A stretch of DNA of 17,693 nucleotides from QQUD01 sp039029915 (GCA_039029915.1 JBCCFD010000115.1:1-17693), one strand, 5' to 3'; positions 1-7,422 are shown, counted from the first letter of the stretch. Notes: generated by a model from the letters alone, not told the origin. Program-made: numbers and translations.

Positions 1-551
1 GGCAAAACGGCCGTTTCCGTTGGGCTAGGTGTATTCGTAGCTGACTCAATCTCTTCTTCAAAGGCCTCTTCAGGCGCTACTTCATCTTCTTCGGTTAGGT
101 CAACCGACTCTGTTGCTGTTGCCTCAGCTTCCGCTTCTGGCGTTTGCGTTGATATGCCAACAGAACTGCCAAACGAGCCACTATCCTCGGAATTAATGCT
201 GGGCGTGGGCTCTTCACTCTGCAGCTGTAGCAACGAGTCAAGACTATCTTCATCAGTCGGTTCGGAGGTAGGTGTAAAAGGTTGTGGGGTCGCTGTGATA
301 ACGATCGTAACGGCCGTTGCTTCTGGTTCAGCCCCTAAAGGTACGCCAGCCAAAAAAAAACCAACCACCAACAGCAAGCAGGCAATCGTATAACCGACAA
401 ACTCCCTTACTCTCAGCGGTAGCTGGCTGTTCGCGAGCCGAAGCCGCGCTAAAGTCAGTGGCGACATGGCCAAATAGGTCAGCAACGTCATGAATAGAGC
501 ACCAATCATCGATGCGCCCATTCCAATGAGTGTCCAATCTGGAAATCCCAT
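1..551 (-). CDS. Membrane protein with acidic Ser/Thr/Pro-rich exterior, 3' end missing
   Basis: The frame is open on the minus strand from a stop at 612-614 to the window edge and gives 183 residues without reaching a stop. The only good start is ATG at 549-551 (MGFPDWTLIGMGASMIG). Two hydrophobic segments are visible at about residues 8-30 and 50-70, separated by an Arg-rich loop (LARLRLANSQLPLRVREF). From about residue 75 the chain is low complexity, rich in Thr, Pro, Ser, Glu and Asp (for example TATPQPFTPTSEPTDEDS), which is typical of an exported linker. The globular domain, if any, lies beyond the left edge. There is no Shine-Dalgarno; a TATAAT hexamer lies only 7 bases upstream, so a leaderless transcript is possible. 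Two ACGGCCGT palindromes (7-14, 310-317) fall in frame as Thr-Ala-Val. I do not recognise the family and assign no function. The coding call rests on the long open frame and membrane/linker composition. Confidence 0.7.
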   Translation of the reverse strand, partial: MGFPDWTLIGMGASMIGALFMTLLTYLAMSPLTLARLRLANSQLPLRVREFVGYTIACLLLVVGFFLAGVPLGAEPEATAVTIVITATPQPFTPTSEPTDEDSLDSLLQLQSEEPTPSINSEDSGSFGSSVGISTQTPEAEAEATATESVDLTEEDEVAPEEAFEEEIESATNTPSPTETAVL

Positions 552-558
552 GAGAATA

Positions 559-564
559 ATTATA
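559..564 (-). promoter_or_regulatory. Possible -10 box of a leaderless promoter
   Basis: Read on the minus strand the hexamer is TATAAT, a perfect sigma-70 -10 match. It ends 7 bases before the ATG at 551, so transcription would start at or within a base or two of the start codon. No convincing -35 box is visible at the right distance. The absence of any Shine-Dalgarno agrees with leaderless translation, but this is inference. Confidence 0.35.
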
Positions 565-681
565 GTGCGTAATGTCCCAAAGCTGTAATTCGCCGTATTT
601 AAAGGTATAATCTAATCGTTCTGAATCATCAATATGAATGAAAATACTGGTCAAAGCAGTTCAAAATATGAATAACATTAT

Positions 682-734
682 GTAAATTTCACAAAATGTC
701 TTGAAATAAGGCAAGTTAGAACTGTGAAATTTAC
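682..734. repeat. 12-bp perfect inverted repeat upstream of lpd
   Basis: GTAAATTTCACA at 682-693 is exactly complementary to TGTGAAATTTAC at 723-734, with a 29-base loop. The spacer 552-879 has no convincing gene and is AT-rich. The arms carry TTTCACA/TGTGAAA words that recur at 785-790 and 808-813. It could be a pair of operator half-sites or, if transcribed, a hairpin. Confidence 0.6.
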
Positions 735-737
735 TCA

Positions 738-789
738 GTGAAAACCGAAAATTCGACATTTCTTGATCTAGAACCTTTTTGGTTTTCAC
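738..789. repeat. 9-bp perfect inverted repeat upstream of lpd
   Basis: GTGAAAACC at 738-746 is complementary to GGTTTTCAC at 781-789, with a 34-base loop. Its right arm overlaps the left arm of the next inverted repeat (785-813), so in RNA the two pairings would exclude each other. Confidence 0.5.
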
Positions 790-813
790 ATAGATGAATC
801 GATTCATTGTGAA
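785..813. promoter_or_regulatory. Candidate operator: 14-bp palindrome flanked by TTCACA/TGTGAA
   Basis: ATGAATCGATTCAT at 794-807 is a perfect 14-bp palindrome. It is bracketed by TTCACA (785-790) and TGTGAA (808-813), which are complementary; the whole is a 13-bp-arm inverted repeat with a 3-base insertion (TAG, 791-793) on one side. It lies 66 bases before the lpd start codon. The symmetry and TGTGA-type half-sites fit binding of a dimeric regulator. No cognate regulator is identified and no clear promoter boxes can be placed around it. Confidence 0.5.
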
Positions 814-879
814 TAAGAACAATATTACGTCAAAACTTAGTTTCAAAACTGATCAATATACGAACGGAGAAATGTAAAC

Positions 880-2271
880 ATGACAAACGAGTATGATGTC
901 GTGGTATTAGGTGCTGGACCCGGTGGTTACGTAGCCGCCATCCGCGCCTCACAACTAGGACTAAAAGCCGCAGTTATCGAACGAGAATATTGGGGAGGCG
1001 TTTGCCTAAATATCGGCTGTATTCCATCTAAATCGCTCCTAAAAAATTCCGAAGTCATTCACACGCTCAAGCACCGTGGCAAAGAGTTCGGCTTCAATTT
1101 CGATAATTTGCTGGTTGATTATGAGGTTGCCTTCAAACGAAGCCGCCAAGTTTCCTCTCGTCTTGTGAAAGGGATTGGCTTGCTGATGAGGAAAAACAAA
1201 ATTGATACGTTTGATGGCACTGGGAAATTGACAGGCCCCAATTCTATTCAAGTTTCCCTCAACGATGGGGGTGAAACAACCGTCAACGCCAAAAACATCA
1301 TCATTGCCACGGGCGCGCGACCGAGAACACTGCCAGGAATGGAGTTTGACGGCGATAAGGTCATCTCTTATATCGAAGCCATCATGAGTGACACCCTGCC
1401 AAAACGGCTCGTCATTGTGGGTGGTGGCGTAATTGGCGTTGAATTTGCCTATATGTGGGCCAATTATGACGTCGAAATCACTATTATTGAGCTCATGGAT
1501 CGTATTTTGCCCCGTGAAGAACCTGAGGTTAGCAAAGTTTTAACCAAAGCCTATAAAAAGCTCGGAGTCAACATCCTCACCAACTCACGGGTTGACCAAG
1601 TCGAGAAAACGGCAGACGGCGTCAACGTCAAACTAGCCGATGGCAGCACAATCGAAGCGGACAAGGTAATGGTTGCCGTCAACTTCTCCCCTAATGTGGA
1701 AAACATTGGCCTAGAAGCGGCTGGCGTTCAGTTAGGTGAACGTGGCGCTATTCAAATCGATGGCAATATGCGCACCAACGTGCCTAACATCTATGCGATC
1801 GGTGATGTGGCTACCGAGTATCGTCTTGCCCATATTGCCTCAGCAATGGGGATGGTGGCAGCTGAGACAATTGCGGGACATCACACCCAAACGCTTGATT
1901 ACATCATGATGCCCCGAGCTACCTACTGTGTGCCACAGGTGGCTAGCTTTGGCTACACTGAGGCCGAAGCCAAAGAGGCTGGTTATGAACTCAACGTCAG
2001 CCAGTTCCCATTCATTGCCAACGGTAAAGCGCTTGGCCTGGGCGAACGAGATGGCTTTATTAAGATTATTGCCGATAAGAAATATGGCGAGATTTTAGGC
2101 GCTCATATGGTTGGACCAGATGTGACGGAGCTTCTGCCAGAACTGACCCTTGCTCAACAGCAAGAGCTCACGGCTGAAGAAATCGCCCGCAACGTTCACG
2201 CCCACCCCACCCTGAGCGAAGCCCTCATGGAAACCGCCCACGGTGTCGAGGGATCACCCATTCATATTTAA
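880..2271 (+). CDS. lpd: Dihydrolipoamide dehydrogenase (E3)
   Basis: This FAD-dependent pyridine nucleotide-disulfide oxidoreductase reoxidises dihydrolipoamide bound to E2 (or the glycine-cleavage H protein) and reduces NAD+. It acts in the cytoplasm with 2-oxoacid dehydrogenase or glycine cleavage complexes. The 463 residues match the usual family length. Visible motifs are the FAD-binding GAGPGGYVAAIRA (11-23), the redox disulfide in CLNIGCIPSK (Cys42 and Cys47), the NAD-binding GGGVIGVEFA near 181-190, the second FAD motif with NIYAIGDVA near 303-311, and the C-terminal catalytic HAHPTLSEA (His442, Glu447). ATG at 880 is preceded by GGAGA (866-870) at 9 bases. No E1, E2 or lipoylation gene is adjacent, so the enzyme is encoded alone, which is common for E3. 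A structured spacer upstream suggests regulation. It is the only long gene here with no ACGGCCGT palindrome. The call is very secure; which complex it serves is not decided by the context. Confidence 0.97.
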   Translation: MTNEYDVVVLGAGPGGYVAAIRASQLGLKAAVIEREYWGGVCLNIGCIPSKSLLKNSEVIHTLKHRGKEFGFNFDNLLVDYEVAFKRSRQVSSRLVKGIGLLMRKNKIDTFDGTGKLTGPNSIQVSLNDGGETTVNAKNIIIATGARPRTLPGMEFDGDKVISYIEAIMSDTLPKRLVIVGGGVIGVEFAYMWANYDVEITIIELMDRILPREEPEVSKVLTKAYKKLGVNILTNSRVDQVEKTADGVNVKLADGSTIEADKVMVAVNFSPNVENIGLEAAGVQLGERGAIQIDGNMRTNVPNIYAIGDVATEYRLAHIASAMGMVAAETIAGHHTQTLDYIMMPRATYCVPQVASFGYTEAEAKEAGYELNVSQFPFIANGKALGLGERDGFIKIIADKKYGEILGAHMVGPDVTELLPELTLAQQQELTAEEIARNVHAHPTLSEALMETAHGVEGSPIHI

Positions 2272-2280
2272 GCTAGTCAC

Positions 2281-2355
2281 AGCTAGAGCTAGAGAGAGGC
2301 ATTTGAAGAGATAACCGGCAACTCTCTAGCTCTAGCTCAATTCCCTCTCTTTTTT
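2281..2355 (+). terminator. Long-stem hairpin with T-tract after lpd
   Basis: A perfect 16-bp inverted repeat pairs AGCTAGAGCTAGAGAG (2281-2296) with its complement at 2322-2337, leaving a 25-base loop. A run of six T (2350-2355) follows 12 bases after the stem. It begins 9 bases after the lpd stop. The stem is built from AGCTAG repeats, and the T-run is more distant than in a classical intrinsic terminator, so it may be a repeat element that also terminates transcription. Confidence 0.5.
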
Positions 2356-2438
2356 CACCAAAAATTCTTTTGTACCCCTTTATTTGAAAACTTGATTCCG
2401 CTATGATGAACGGCAAACCCTGCAAGTAGAGTACGTTC

Positions 2439-5400
2439 ATGTCTATAAAACTGAATCTTTTTGGTCCACCCAGACTCATTATTGATAATGAAACAAAGCT
2501 GTTGAATGGCACAAACACGGCCGTTATTTCCCTCCTTGCTCTTAGCCCCGCCACCCAATTTCAACTCTCACGTTCACGAATTGCCGGCACAATTTGGCCA
2601 GACAGCCACGAAGAGCACGCCCGACAGCTTTTGAGCAACACCCTCTATCGGCTTCGCAAACTTCTCCCAGATGGGATTCTCTTAACAGACAGCGACATTC
2701 TCCAGCTTCAAAACATCGAAATCGACATCGTCCAGTTCCAAACCCTTTTGCAATCAGGGAATATCGACCAGCTAGAACAGGCCATTCAGCTTTACACAGG
2801 GGATTTACTTGAAGGACATGACCCCCTCTGGGCTTTACCGCACCGGGTTGAACGCCGTGAGCAATATCTAAACTGCCTTTCCCAAACTGCTGCCTCATTT
2901 GAAGAGATGGGGCAGTTGAACAAAGCGCTGCTTATGGCGAACAAATGGGCGTTAGCTGATCCGTTGAATGAGTTAGCACATACGGCCGTTATGAACCTCT
3001 GCGTTAAATTAGGTCGTTTTGGGATTGCCATTCAGCAGTATGAAACATTAACTCAGCTTTTGGATGAAGAATTAGGGGTCGCCCCTTTACCGGAAACGCA
3101 ACAGCTTTATAACCTGATTCTCAATGAACGCCAGCAGAGCAGTTCAACAGGGACAACCGCACCAAGCATCCCCTTTATTGGCCGAAACGAAGAGCGTCGG
3201 CAGCTTCTGTTGCACCTAGATAGGCTTAAAGATCACGGCCATGTCATTTTTATCGAGGGCGACCCCGGCATTGGCAAAACGCGCCTATTAACTGAAATCA
3301 GCAAATCGGCAGAATGGCGAAACGTACGCATCGGCTGGGGAAAGCAGGCTGAAAATCAAGCGCAAACAGACTATGCACCTTTGCCTCAGGCCATACACGA
3401 GTTGGCAACCCCCACCTGGTTAGAAAAGGTGGCGCCTCAATTAACCCAAAATAATAAAAAATCGCTGGCCCCGTGGCTACCTAAATTACAGGCATATTTG
3501 CCATCCTTTGAAATTGGAGCCCCTTCTACCGAACTGCGCAAAACAATCCCCATTCAGTTTGCAGTTCAAAAATTACTGCGGGCCTTATCTGAAAATACGC
3601 CAACATTGATCATTCTGGATGATTTACATTGGGCTGATGATAAGCTATGGGGAATTTTGCCAAAGATTTTGCCCACCTGCCGGGAACGGCCGTTGCTGTT
3701 CTTACTCAGCTTCCGGTCACAAGAGATTCGGCAAAACAAGCAAGCGTGGCAAGCCATCCGCAAGATTGAGCGCGAGCTAAATCCAATTCATCTCAAATTA
3801 CATGGCTTACACCCAAACGAATGCCAAACATTCGCAAGCTACGTTAGCGACCCAATTTCTCTTGAAAAAGCCACTGAACTCGTCCAGCGGTGCGATGGGA
3901 ATCCACTCTTTTTGAAAGAGCTGATTTTAAGCAACCAAACCCATTCCGACGCCTTTGAGCAATCGATGAAAAACAGACTCTCGCTGCTTGAACAACAAGA
4001 GACCACCGCTTTGTCGGCAGCCGCCGTCTTGGGAAGAGAGTTTCGTTTTAACGTATGGCAGCGGTGCGTCGAACACCCAATTCATCTAACAAAACTGATT
4101 CAATCGCGATTTTTAATTGAGACAACAAAAGGATTGGCTTTTGAGCATGATTTAATTCGGGCTCACATTTATAACAATCTTTCACCAAATGAGCTAAGAT
4201 TTTGGCATCAGCAGGTGGGGGCAGCGTTGCCAGAAACCAATCATCAACTCGCCAAGATTGCCTGGCACTTTGAACAGGCAGAGGCGTGGGCACAAGCAAC
4301 CCACTATTATCAAAAAGCGGCCGTTTTTGCTCTCCAAATTGAAGATCAAGCCGGTGCAGACAGGTATTGCGCATTAGCAATAAAACTTGAGGCACAGTCA
4401 AACATTGATGAAAAATTAGCGATGGCCCTTCAATTGCTCCAGTTGGAACTCAAGCACAGCTCCCTGTGGACAGAATCTGAATATCAACATTTTTCCCAAC
4501 TGGCAGACTCTGTTACGGCGATGCATGATTCAAATCTCAAGCGCCGCTATCTGCTTCTTAAATCGAATGCGCTTCTTTCCCAAGGTAAACTTGAATCAAT
4601 AGAAAAGTTATTTGATGAAATTATCACCCTAACCCCTGAACATCTGGATCTTATTGAAAAAATCAATACCTACAATAAGATGAGTTATTTACTGGGGGCT
4701 TTTATTCGGAACACTGAAAGAGGAATTGAACTATCCCAACAGGCAATTACATGGGCCAAAGCGCTGCCTCAGCATCCACACCTCCTAGTCAACTCGATTT
4801 TTATTCTGACATTAAACTATCTTTACCGGCGAGATCTGGAGAGCGTCTTAGACAATCTCGTTTGGGCTGAATCATTAATCGATAAATATCCAGAACTAGC
4901 CCCCATGCGCAGCGAGCTTCTCTTTTACCAAGCAGTTTGGGCCCAGCTCACTGGTGAATGGGAACAGGCAAGAACCAAGCAGCACAAGCTAATTGAGTTT
5001 CATCGGCAATCACAGCAGGTCAATGAGCTTCTCAGCGCACTGTTTAATGCGACCAACATCGCGGTATTTACCTGCCAGTTTGAGGAAGGAGCCATGTTGG
5101 CTGAAGAGCTATTAGCCGCCTCGGAAGAGTTCATGGTGGAAATGGACGCATTTTATACGCATATTTATCGGTCGATTGCGATCGAAGCATTTAGCATCAC
5201 AAGCCAGTTTGAAAAGGCTAATGCGATTGCTAAACAAGTTTTAGAATGGCTTGAAACGGCCGAAAATGGTCAGCATAAGATTCAGGGATTAACGGCCGTT
5301 GCTATGCTTCGATTTGATGAAGGACGGTATGAAGACGCCTACCAAACCGCCATTCAAATGCTTGAGAGCATCGAACAAAACGATTCAAGCACCACCCGCT

Positions 5401-6011
5401 CATTTGTCTTCTTGGCCGAATTAGCTTATTTGACGGGACGTTTAGATGAAGCCATGACTTTTATTACAAAAGCGCGCGCAAAATTCAAACCCGGTGTTGT
5501 ATCCCCCAGCATCTTTCACTATCACTACGTCAACTACCTCATCGACCAAGATATCAGTCATCTTTCAATCGCCTATGAAGTTATTCTGCTTTGCGCAAAA
5601 CGATTTAATAGCGTCTCCTTGCGATGGGACTTCATCAGCCGAGGCTCCTGTCAGAAAGATATCTATAAGGCGATGGCAAAGCATAGCGCATTCAAAAAGG
5701 TCGCTTTGGCTAAACGTGATGCCCCCAAAGGCAAGCCTCTTTCGGAAAGGGACAAGATTTTTGTTTGGTGGACACTCGATGATGGCACTGCCGACGCCAA
5801 ATTCCTCTCTGAACATGGCAAAATTGCCCTTAGGCATCATCGCCTAAAGCGTCTCGTCTCTCAAGCAGAAATTCAGGGTGCTATCGCCACTCATGCCGAT
5901 CTAGCACAGGCGCTTAACGTCACCGTACGCACCATTGAAAGAGATAGCAAGCAACTGTTGCAGCAGGGCATCTCCCTAACCACCCGAGGTGCTGTTAAGC
6001 AGGTTGCTTAG
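2439..6011 (+). CDS. SARP/AfsR-type ATPase regulator with C-terminal DUF1670-like HTH
   Basis: This is a predicted cytoplasmic transcriptional regulator of 1190 residues. The order is: SARP-type winged helix (about 1-95, LFGPPRLIIDNE followed by IWPDSHEEHARQLLSNTLYR), bacterial transcriptional activator helical domain (about 96-240), AAA/STAND-type ATPase with Walker A GDPGIGKT (274-281) and Walker B LIILDDLHWADD (about 390-401), and a long all-helical TPR-like region (about 560-1085). The C-terminus (about 1088-1190) carries KPLSERDKIF, TLDDG, LSEHGKIALRHHRLKRL and the helix-turn-helix NVTVRTIERDSKQLLQQGI ending in TTRG. This matches the end of DUF1670 proteins as I remember them, and replaces the LuxR-type HTH found in many such ATPases. 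DNA-binding modules at both ends are unusual. No Shine-Dalgarno precedes the ATG; a TATGAT hexamer at 2402-2407 may be a -10 box. It is transcribed separately from lpd. The target and ligand are unknown; nothing nearby looks like a biosynthetic cluster. Confidence 0.92.
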   Translation: MSIKLNLFGPPRLIIDNETKLLNGTNTAVISLLALSPATQFQLSRSRIAGTIWPDSHEEHARQLLSNTLYRLRKLLPDGILLTDSDILQLQNIEIDIVQFQTLLQSGNIDQLEQAIQLYTGDLLEGHDPLWALPHRVERREQYLNCLSQTAASFEEMGQLNKALLMANKWALADPLNELAHTAVMNLCVKLGRFGIAIQQYETLTQLLDEELGVAPLPETQQLYNLILNERQQSSSTGTTAPSIPFIGRNEERRQLLLHLDRLKDHGHVIFIEGDPGIGKTRLLTEISKSAEWRNVRIGWGKQAENQAQTDYAPLPQAIHELATPTWLEKVAPQLTQNNKKSLAPWLPKLQAYLPSFEIGAPSTELRKTIPIQFAVQKLLRALSENTPTLIILDDLHWADDKLWGILPKILPTCRERPLLFLLSFRSQEIRQNKQAWQAIRKIERELNPIHLKLHGLHPNECQTFASYVSDPISLEKATELVQRCDGNPLFLKELILSNQTHSDAFEQSMKNRLSLLEQQETTALSAAAVLGREFRFNVWQRCVEHPIHLTKLIQSRFLIETTKGLAFEHDLIRAHIYNNLSPNELRFWHQQVGAALPETNHQLAKIAWHFEQAEAWAQATHYYQKAAVFALQIEDQAGADRYCALAIKLEAQSNIDEKLAMALQLLQLELKHSSLWTESEYQHFSQLADSVTAMHDSNLKRRYLLLKSNALLSQGKLESIEKLFDEIITLTPEHLDLIEKINTYNKMSYLLGAFIRNTERGIELSQQAITWAKALPQHPHLLVNSIFILTLNYLYRRDLESVLDNLVWAESLIDKYPELAPMRSELLFYQAVWAQLTGEWEQARTKQHKLIEFHRQSQQVNELLSALFNATNIAVFTCQFEEGAMLAEELLAASEEFMVEMDAFYTHIYRSIAIEAFSITSQFEKANAIAKQVLEWLETAENGQHKIQGLTAVAMLRFDEGRYEDAYQTAIQMLESIEQNDSSTTRSFVFLAELAYLTGRLDEAMTFITKARAKFKPGVVSPSIFHYHYVNYLIDQDISHLSIAYEVILLCAKRFNSVSLRWDFISRGSCQKDIYKAMAKHSAFKKVALAKRDAPKGKPLSERDKIFVWWTLDDGTADAKFLSEHGKIALRHHRLKRLVSQAEIQGAIATHADLAQALNVTVRTIERDSKQLLQQGISLTTRGAVKQVA

Positions 6012-6020
6012 GGTCGCAAA

Positions 6021-6048
6021 GTAACAGGTGGCAAGTTACAAGTGGCAG
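6021..6048. repeat. Heptamer tandem repeat in spacer
   Basis: Four consecutive 7-base units, GTAACAG, GTGGCAA, GTTACAA and GTGGCAG, form two imperfect copies of a 14-mer just after the regulator gene. The style matches the heptamer runs at 15651-15692 and 16940-16997. The rest of the spacer 6012-6223 holds a palindrome (6111-6128) and no other recognised element. Confidence 0.5.
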
Positions 6049-6110
6049 TGTCTGCAGTTCGTCATAACGCCGCCCATTACACGCTAGCCCTAGCTCCCTC
6101 ACCTAACTCA

Positions 6111-6128
6111 TTGGGATAAATATCCCAA
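6111..6128. repeat. Palindrome TTGGGATA-AA-TATCCCAA
   Basis: An 8-bp perfect inverted repeat with a 2-base centre lies about 100 bases after the regulator stop and about 95 bases before the 6224 gene. It has no T-run, so it is a poor terminator. It may be an operator or one arm structure of a dispersed repeat. Confidence 0.35.
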
Positions 6129-6223
6129 CGCTATTCCCCCAAACCTCCTATTTTGTCGGGCAGGATCGCTTAACCTCTTTTGTAAGAGAGAGTGCTGTGA
6201 TGTTCGATTGATACTCTAAAGCC

Positions 6224-6424
6224 ATGCCAACAAAAAAAGCCCAGAGAATTCATTTTATTATCTCTATTTGGACACAGGGAACGGATTCGCACCCTGTATG
6301 GCGCGGTAGTTTGGAAACGGCCGTTGGTGAGCGACAGTATTTTAACACCCTCCAACAGCTAAACGAGCTGCTTAACCAATTTGGCTGGTCAGATGAAGAA
6401 CATCAAATTGAACAACCTGAATAA
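6224..6424 (+). CDS. Small conserved hypothetical protein
   Basis: This encodes 66 residues with no signal peptide or membrane segment. The pattern is a beta-strand (IHFIISIWTQG), then HPVWRGSLETAVGERQYFNTL, then a helix (QQLNELLNQFGW). It resembles small Chloroflexota proteins I recall with the layout 'IW...WRG.V...tGERrYF.sL.eL..FL'; no function is known for them. A short domain binding a partner is possible but not shown. ATG at 6224 lacks a Shine-Dalgarno. A GATACT hexamer at 6210-6215 lies 8 bases upstream, compatible with a leaderless message. One ACGGCCGT palindrome (6317-6324) encodes the Thr-Ala-Val inside the conserved part. The residue pattern makes it likely to be real despite its size. 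Confidence 0.65.
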   Translation: MPTKKAQRIHFIISIWTQGTDSHPVWRGSLETAVGERQYFNTLQQLNELLNQFGWSDEEHQIEQPE

Positions 6425-6607
6425 TTAGAAAACATAAAAGTTCTGTGCAACAAAACAGCTTTGTAAAAGTTTTTGTTCTCCTGAAACTGATTTTCATTGC
6501 CCAATTTTATAGTCAAGATTTTGTTGAAAATTAATTAAGTAATTCACATTGAGCGTACCATTTTGCAAATTTCTCTTGTGATTTACTTAAAATCGTATCA
6601 CTGTATT

Positions 6608-6612
6608 GGAGG
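6608..6612 (+). promoter_or_regulatory. Shine-Dalgarno that fixes the start at 6620
   Basis: GGAGG lies 7 bases before ATG 6620. An upstream in-frame start at 6563 would add 19 residues (beginning MQISLVIYLKSYH), but it has no ribosome site and this GGAGG would then be inside the gene. The downstream start is preferred. Confidence 0.8.
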
Positions 6613-6619
6613 TTTACTC

Positions 6620-7060
6620 ATGGCAAGAACAGATTTTGAATTACAAGATGGTGAAACCCTTTTTTATGAAGGAACATTGAATCACATTAAAGGCAAACTC
6701 AACGTGACCGAGGGCACCGGCTATCTAACGAACCAACGCCTCGTCCGTTATGAAGCCAGCCTGACGCTAAAGGCGCTTATTGGCCTTTTAGCCAAACTTT
6801 TTAAGCAAAAATTCGATTTTGAAATTTCCCTGCGCGACATTCAATCGATTAAGCCGGAGCAGAAGGGACTTTATAAGAAAAATGCGTTCTATCTAACTAA
6901 AACGGATGGGACGGAAATGCGACTGGTAAGCTTTAAGCGAGATGACCTGATGAGTGCATTTCGTCAAGCTTATGACCATCACACTGATTTATCACTCTCA
7001 GAATTAAGCCATCAGGAGTGGTTTGTGCAAGGAGCAGGCTCGCATGCAGCTGCAGACTGA
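6620..7060 (+). CDS. Bacterial PH/GRAM-like domain protein
   Basis: This gives 146 residues from the ATG with a strong GGAGG site. The first 115 residues fit a PH-like beta-sandwich of the GRAM/bPH type: GETLFYEGTLNHIKG (10-24), GYLTNQRLVRYEA (about 34-46), a hydrophobic helix-like insert (LKALIGLLAKLFKQ), then FEISLRDIQSIKPEQKG, NAFYLTKTDG and a final helix (DDLMSAFRQAYDHH). The 'G..YLTNQRLV.' line is the usual signature of such domains. They typically sit at the membrane and are of unknown or lipid/protein-binding function. No signal peptide is present, so it is probably cytoplasmic or peripheral. The gene overlaps the next one by 17 bases, so the two are almost certainly cotranscribed and translationally coupled. 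The fold assignment is by pattern only. Confidence 0.8.
   Translation: MARTDFELQDGETLFYEGTLNHIKGKLNVTEGTGYLTNQRLVRYEASLTLKALIGLLAKLFKQKFDFEISLRDIQSIKPEQKGLYKKNAFYLTKTDGTEMRLVSFKRDDLMSAFRQAYDHHTDLSLSELSHQEWFVQGAGSHAAAD
7029..7034 (+). promoter_or_regulatory. Internal Shine-Dalgarno for the overlapping gene
   Basis: AAGGAG lies inside the end of the PH/GRAM-like gene, 9 bases before ATG 7044. It selects that ATG over the TTG at 7023 and supports translational coupling of the pair. Confidence 0.75.
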
Positions 7061-7352
7061 GTACAAATTTGAGCGTTTTCTCAACATCTTTTTTGGCATC
7101 ATTGCCATCTTGTTTTTGCTGGGCGTCGCAATCTTATCAATTTTTGATTTGCCACCAGCAAGCATTATCAATGCGCTGCAATTTGCGATGATAGGTGACG
7201 GTTATTATCCCATTTTGACAATTGGCATCTTATTCATTCCTATCATCATTCCGCTTTTACTGCTTAAGATGGTTTTCATCCTAATTTTTAACACTTTTTT
7301 TGTAAAAGACGGGGACCCTAAGATTCCTTACTTTTACAAACCTCGCTGGTAG
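7044..7352 (+). CDS. Small two-helix membrane protein
   Basis: This encodes 102 residues. Two strongly hydrophobic segments are seen, about residues 11-34 (LNIFFGIIAILFLLGVAILS) and about 57-86 (ILTIGILFIPIIIPLLLL and following), separated by a short polar loop and ending in a basic, aromatic tail (KIPYFYKPRW). There is no signal peptidase or lipobox site. The start overlaps the stop of the PH/GRAM-like gene by 17 bases, so the two products probably act together, with this protein anchoring or partnering the PH-like domain at the membrane. That link is inference. I do not recognise a family. Confidence 0.75.
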   Translation: MQLQTEYKFERFLNIFFGIIAILFLLGVAILSIFDLPPASIINALQFAMIGDGYYPILTIGILFIPIIIPLLLLKMVFILIFNTFFVKDGDPKIPYFYKPRW

Positions 7353-7382
7353 GCAAGTACCCATCCATTACCCTTTCTCTTA

Positions 7383-7413
7383 GGGGCGTGGTCAACTCAG
7401 ACGACCACGCCCC
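7383..7413. repeat. GC-rich perfect hairpin before lipoprotein gene
   Basis: GGGGCGTGGTC (7383-7393) pairs perfectly with GACCACGCCCC (7403-7413) around a 9-base loop. It ends 9 bases before the AAGGAAA ribosome site of the lipoprotein gene and starts 31 bases after the membrane-protein stop. There is no T-run. It may act as an mRNA-stabilising or 5' leader element, or as a non-canonical terminator for the upstream pair. Confidence 0.6.
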
Positions 7414-7422
7414 GCCCTCTAC

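Noticed and set aside
154..393. Plus-strand Ser-rich frame of 79 codons
   Set aside because: It is the antisense of the Ser/Thr/Pro/Glu linker of the minus-strand gene; the Ser/Gly bias is what such antisense frames show.
328..654. Minus-strand open frame of 108 codons
   Set aside because: It overlaps the left-edge membrane protein in another frame. The latter has coherent membrane helices and a typical linker, while this frame is compositionally random and ends at the poly-T stretch.
661..846. Minus-strand frame of 61 codons in the lpd leader
   Set aside because: No ribosome site or coding-like composition. The region is better explained by inverted repeats.
880..6011. An lpd-regulator operon
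   Set aside because: The 167-base gap holds a 16-bp-stem hairpin with a T-run and a possible separate -10 box, so cotranscription is not supported.
2439..6011. Antibiotic-type gene cluster controlled by the SARP regulator
   Set aside because: No biosynthetic enzymes surround it; SARP-ATPase proteins are also common in Chloroflexota outside such clusters.
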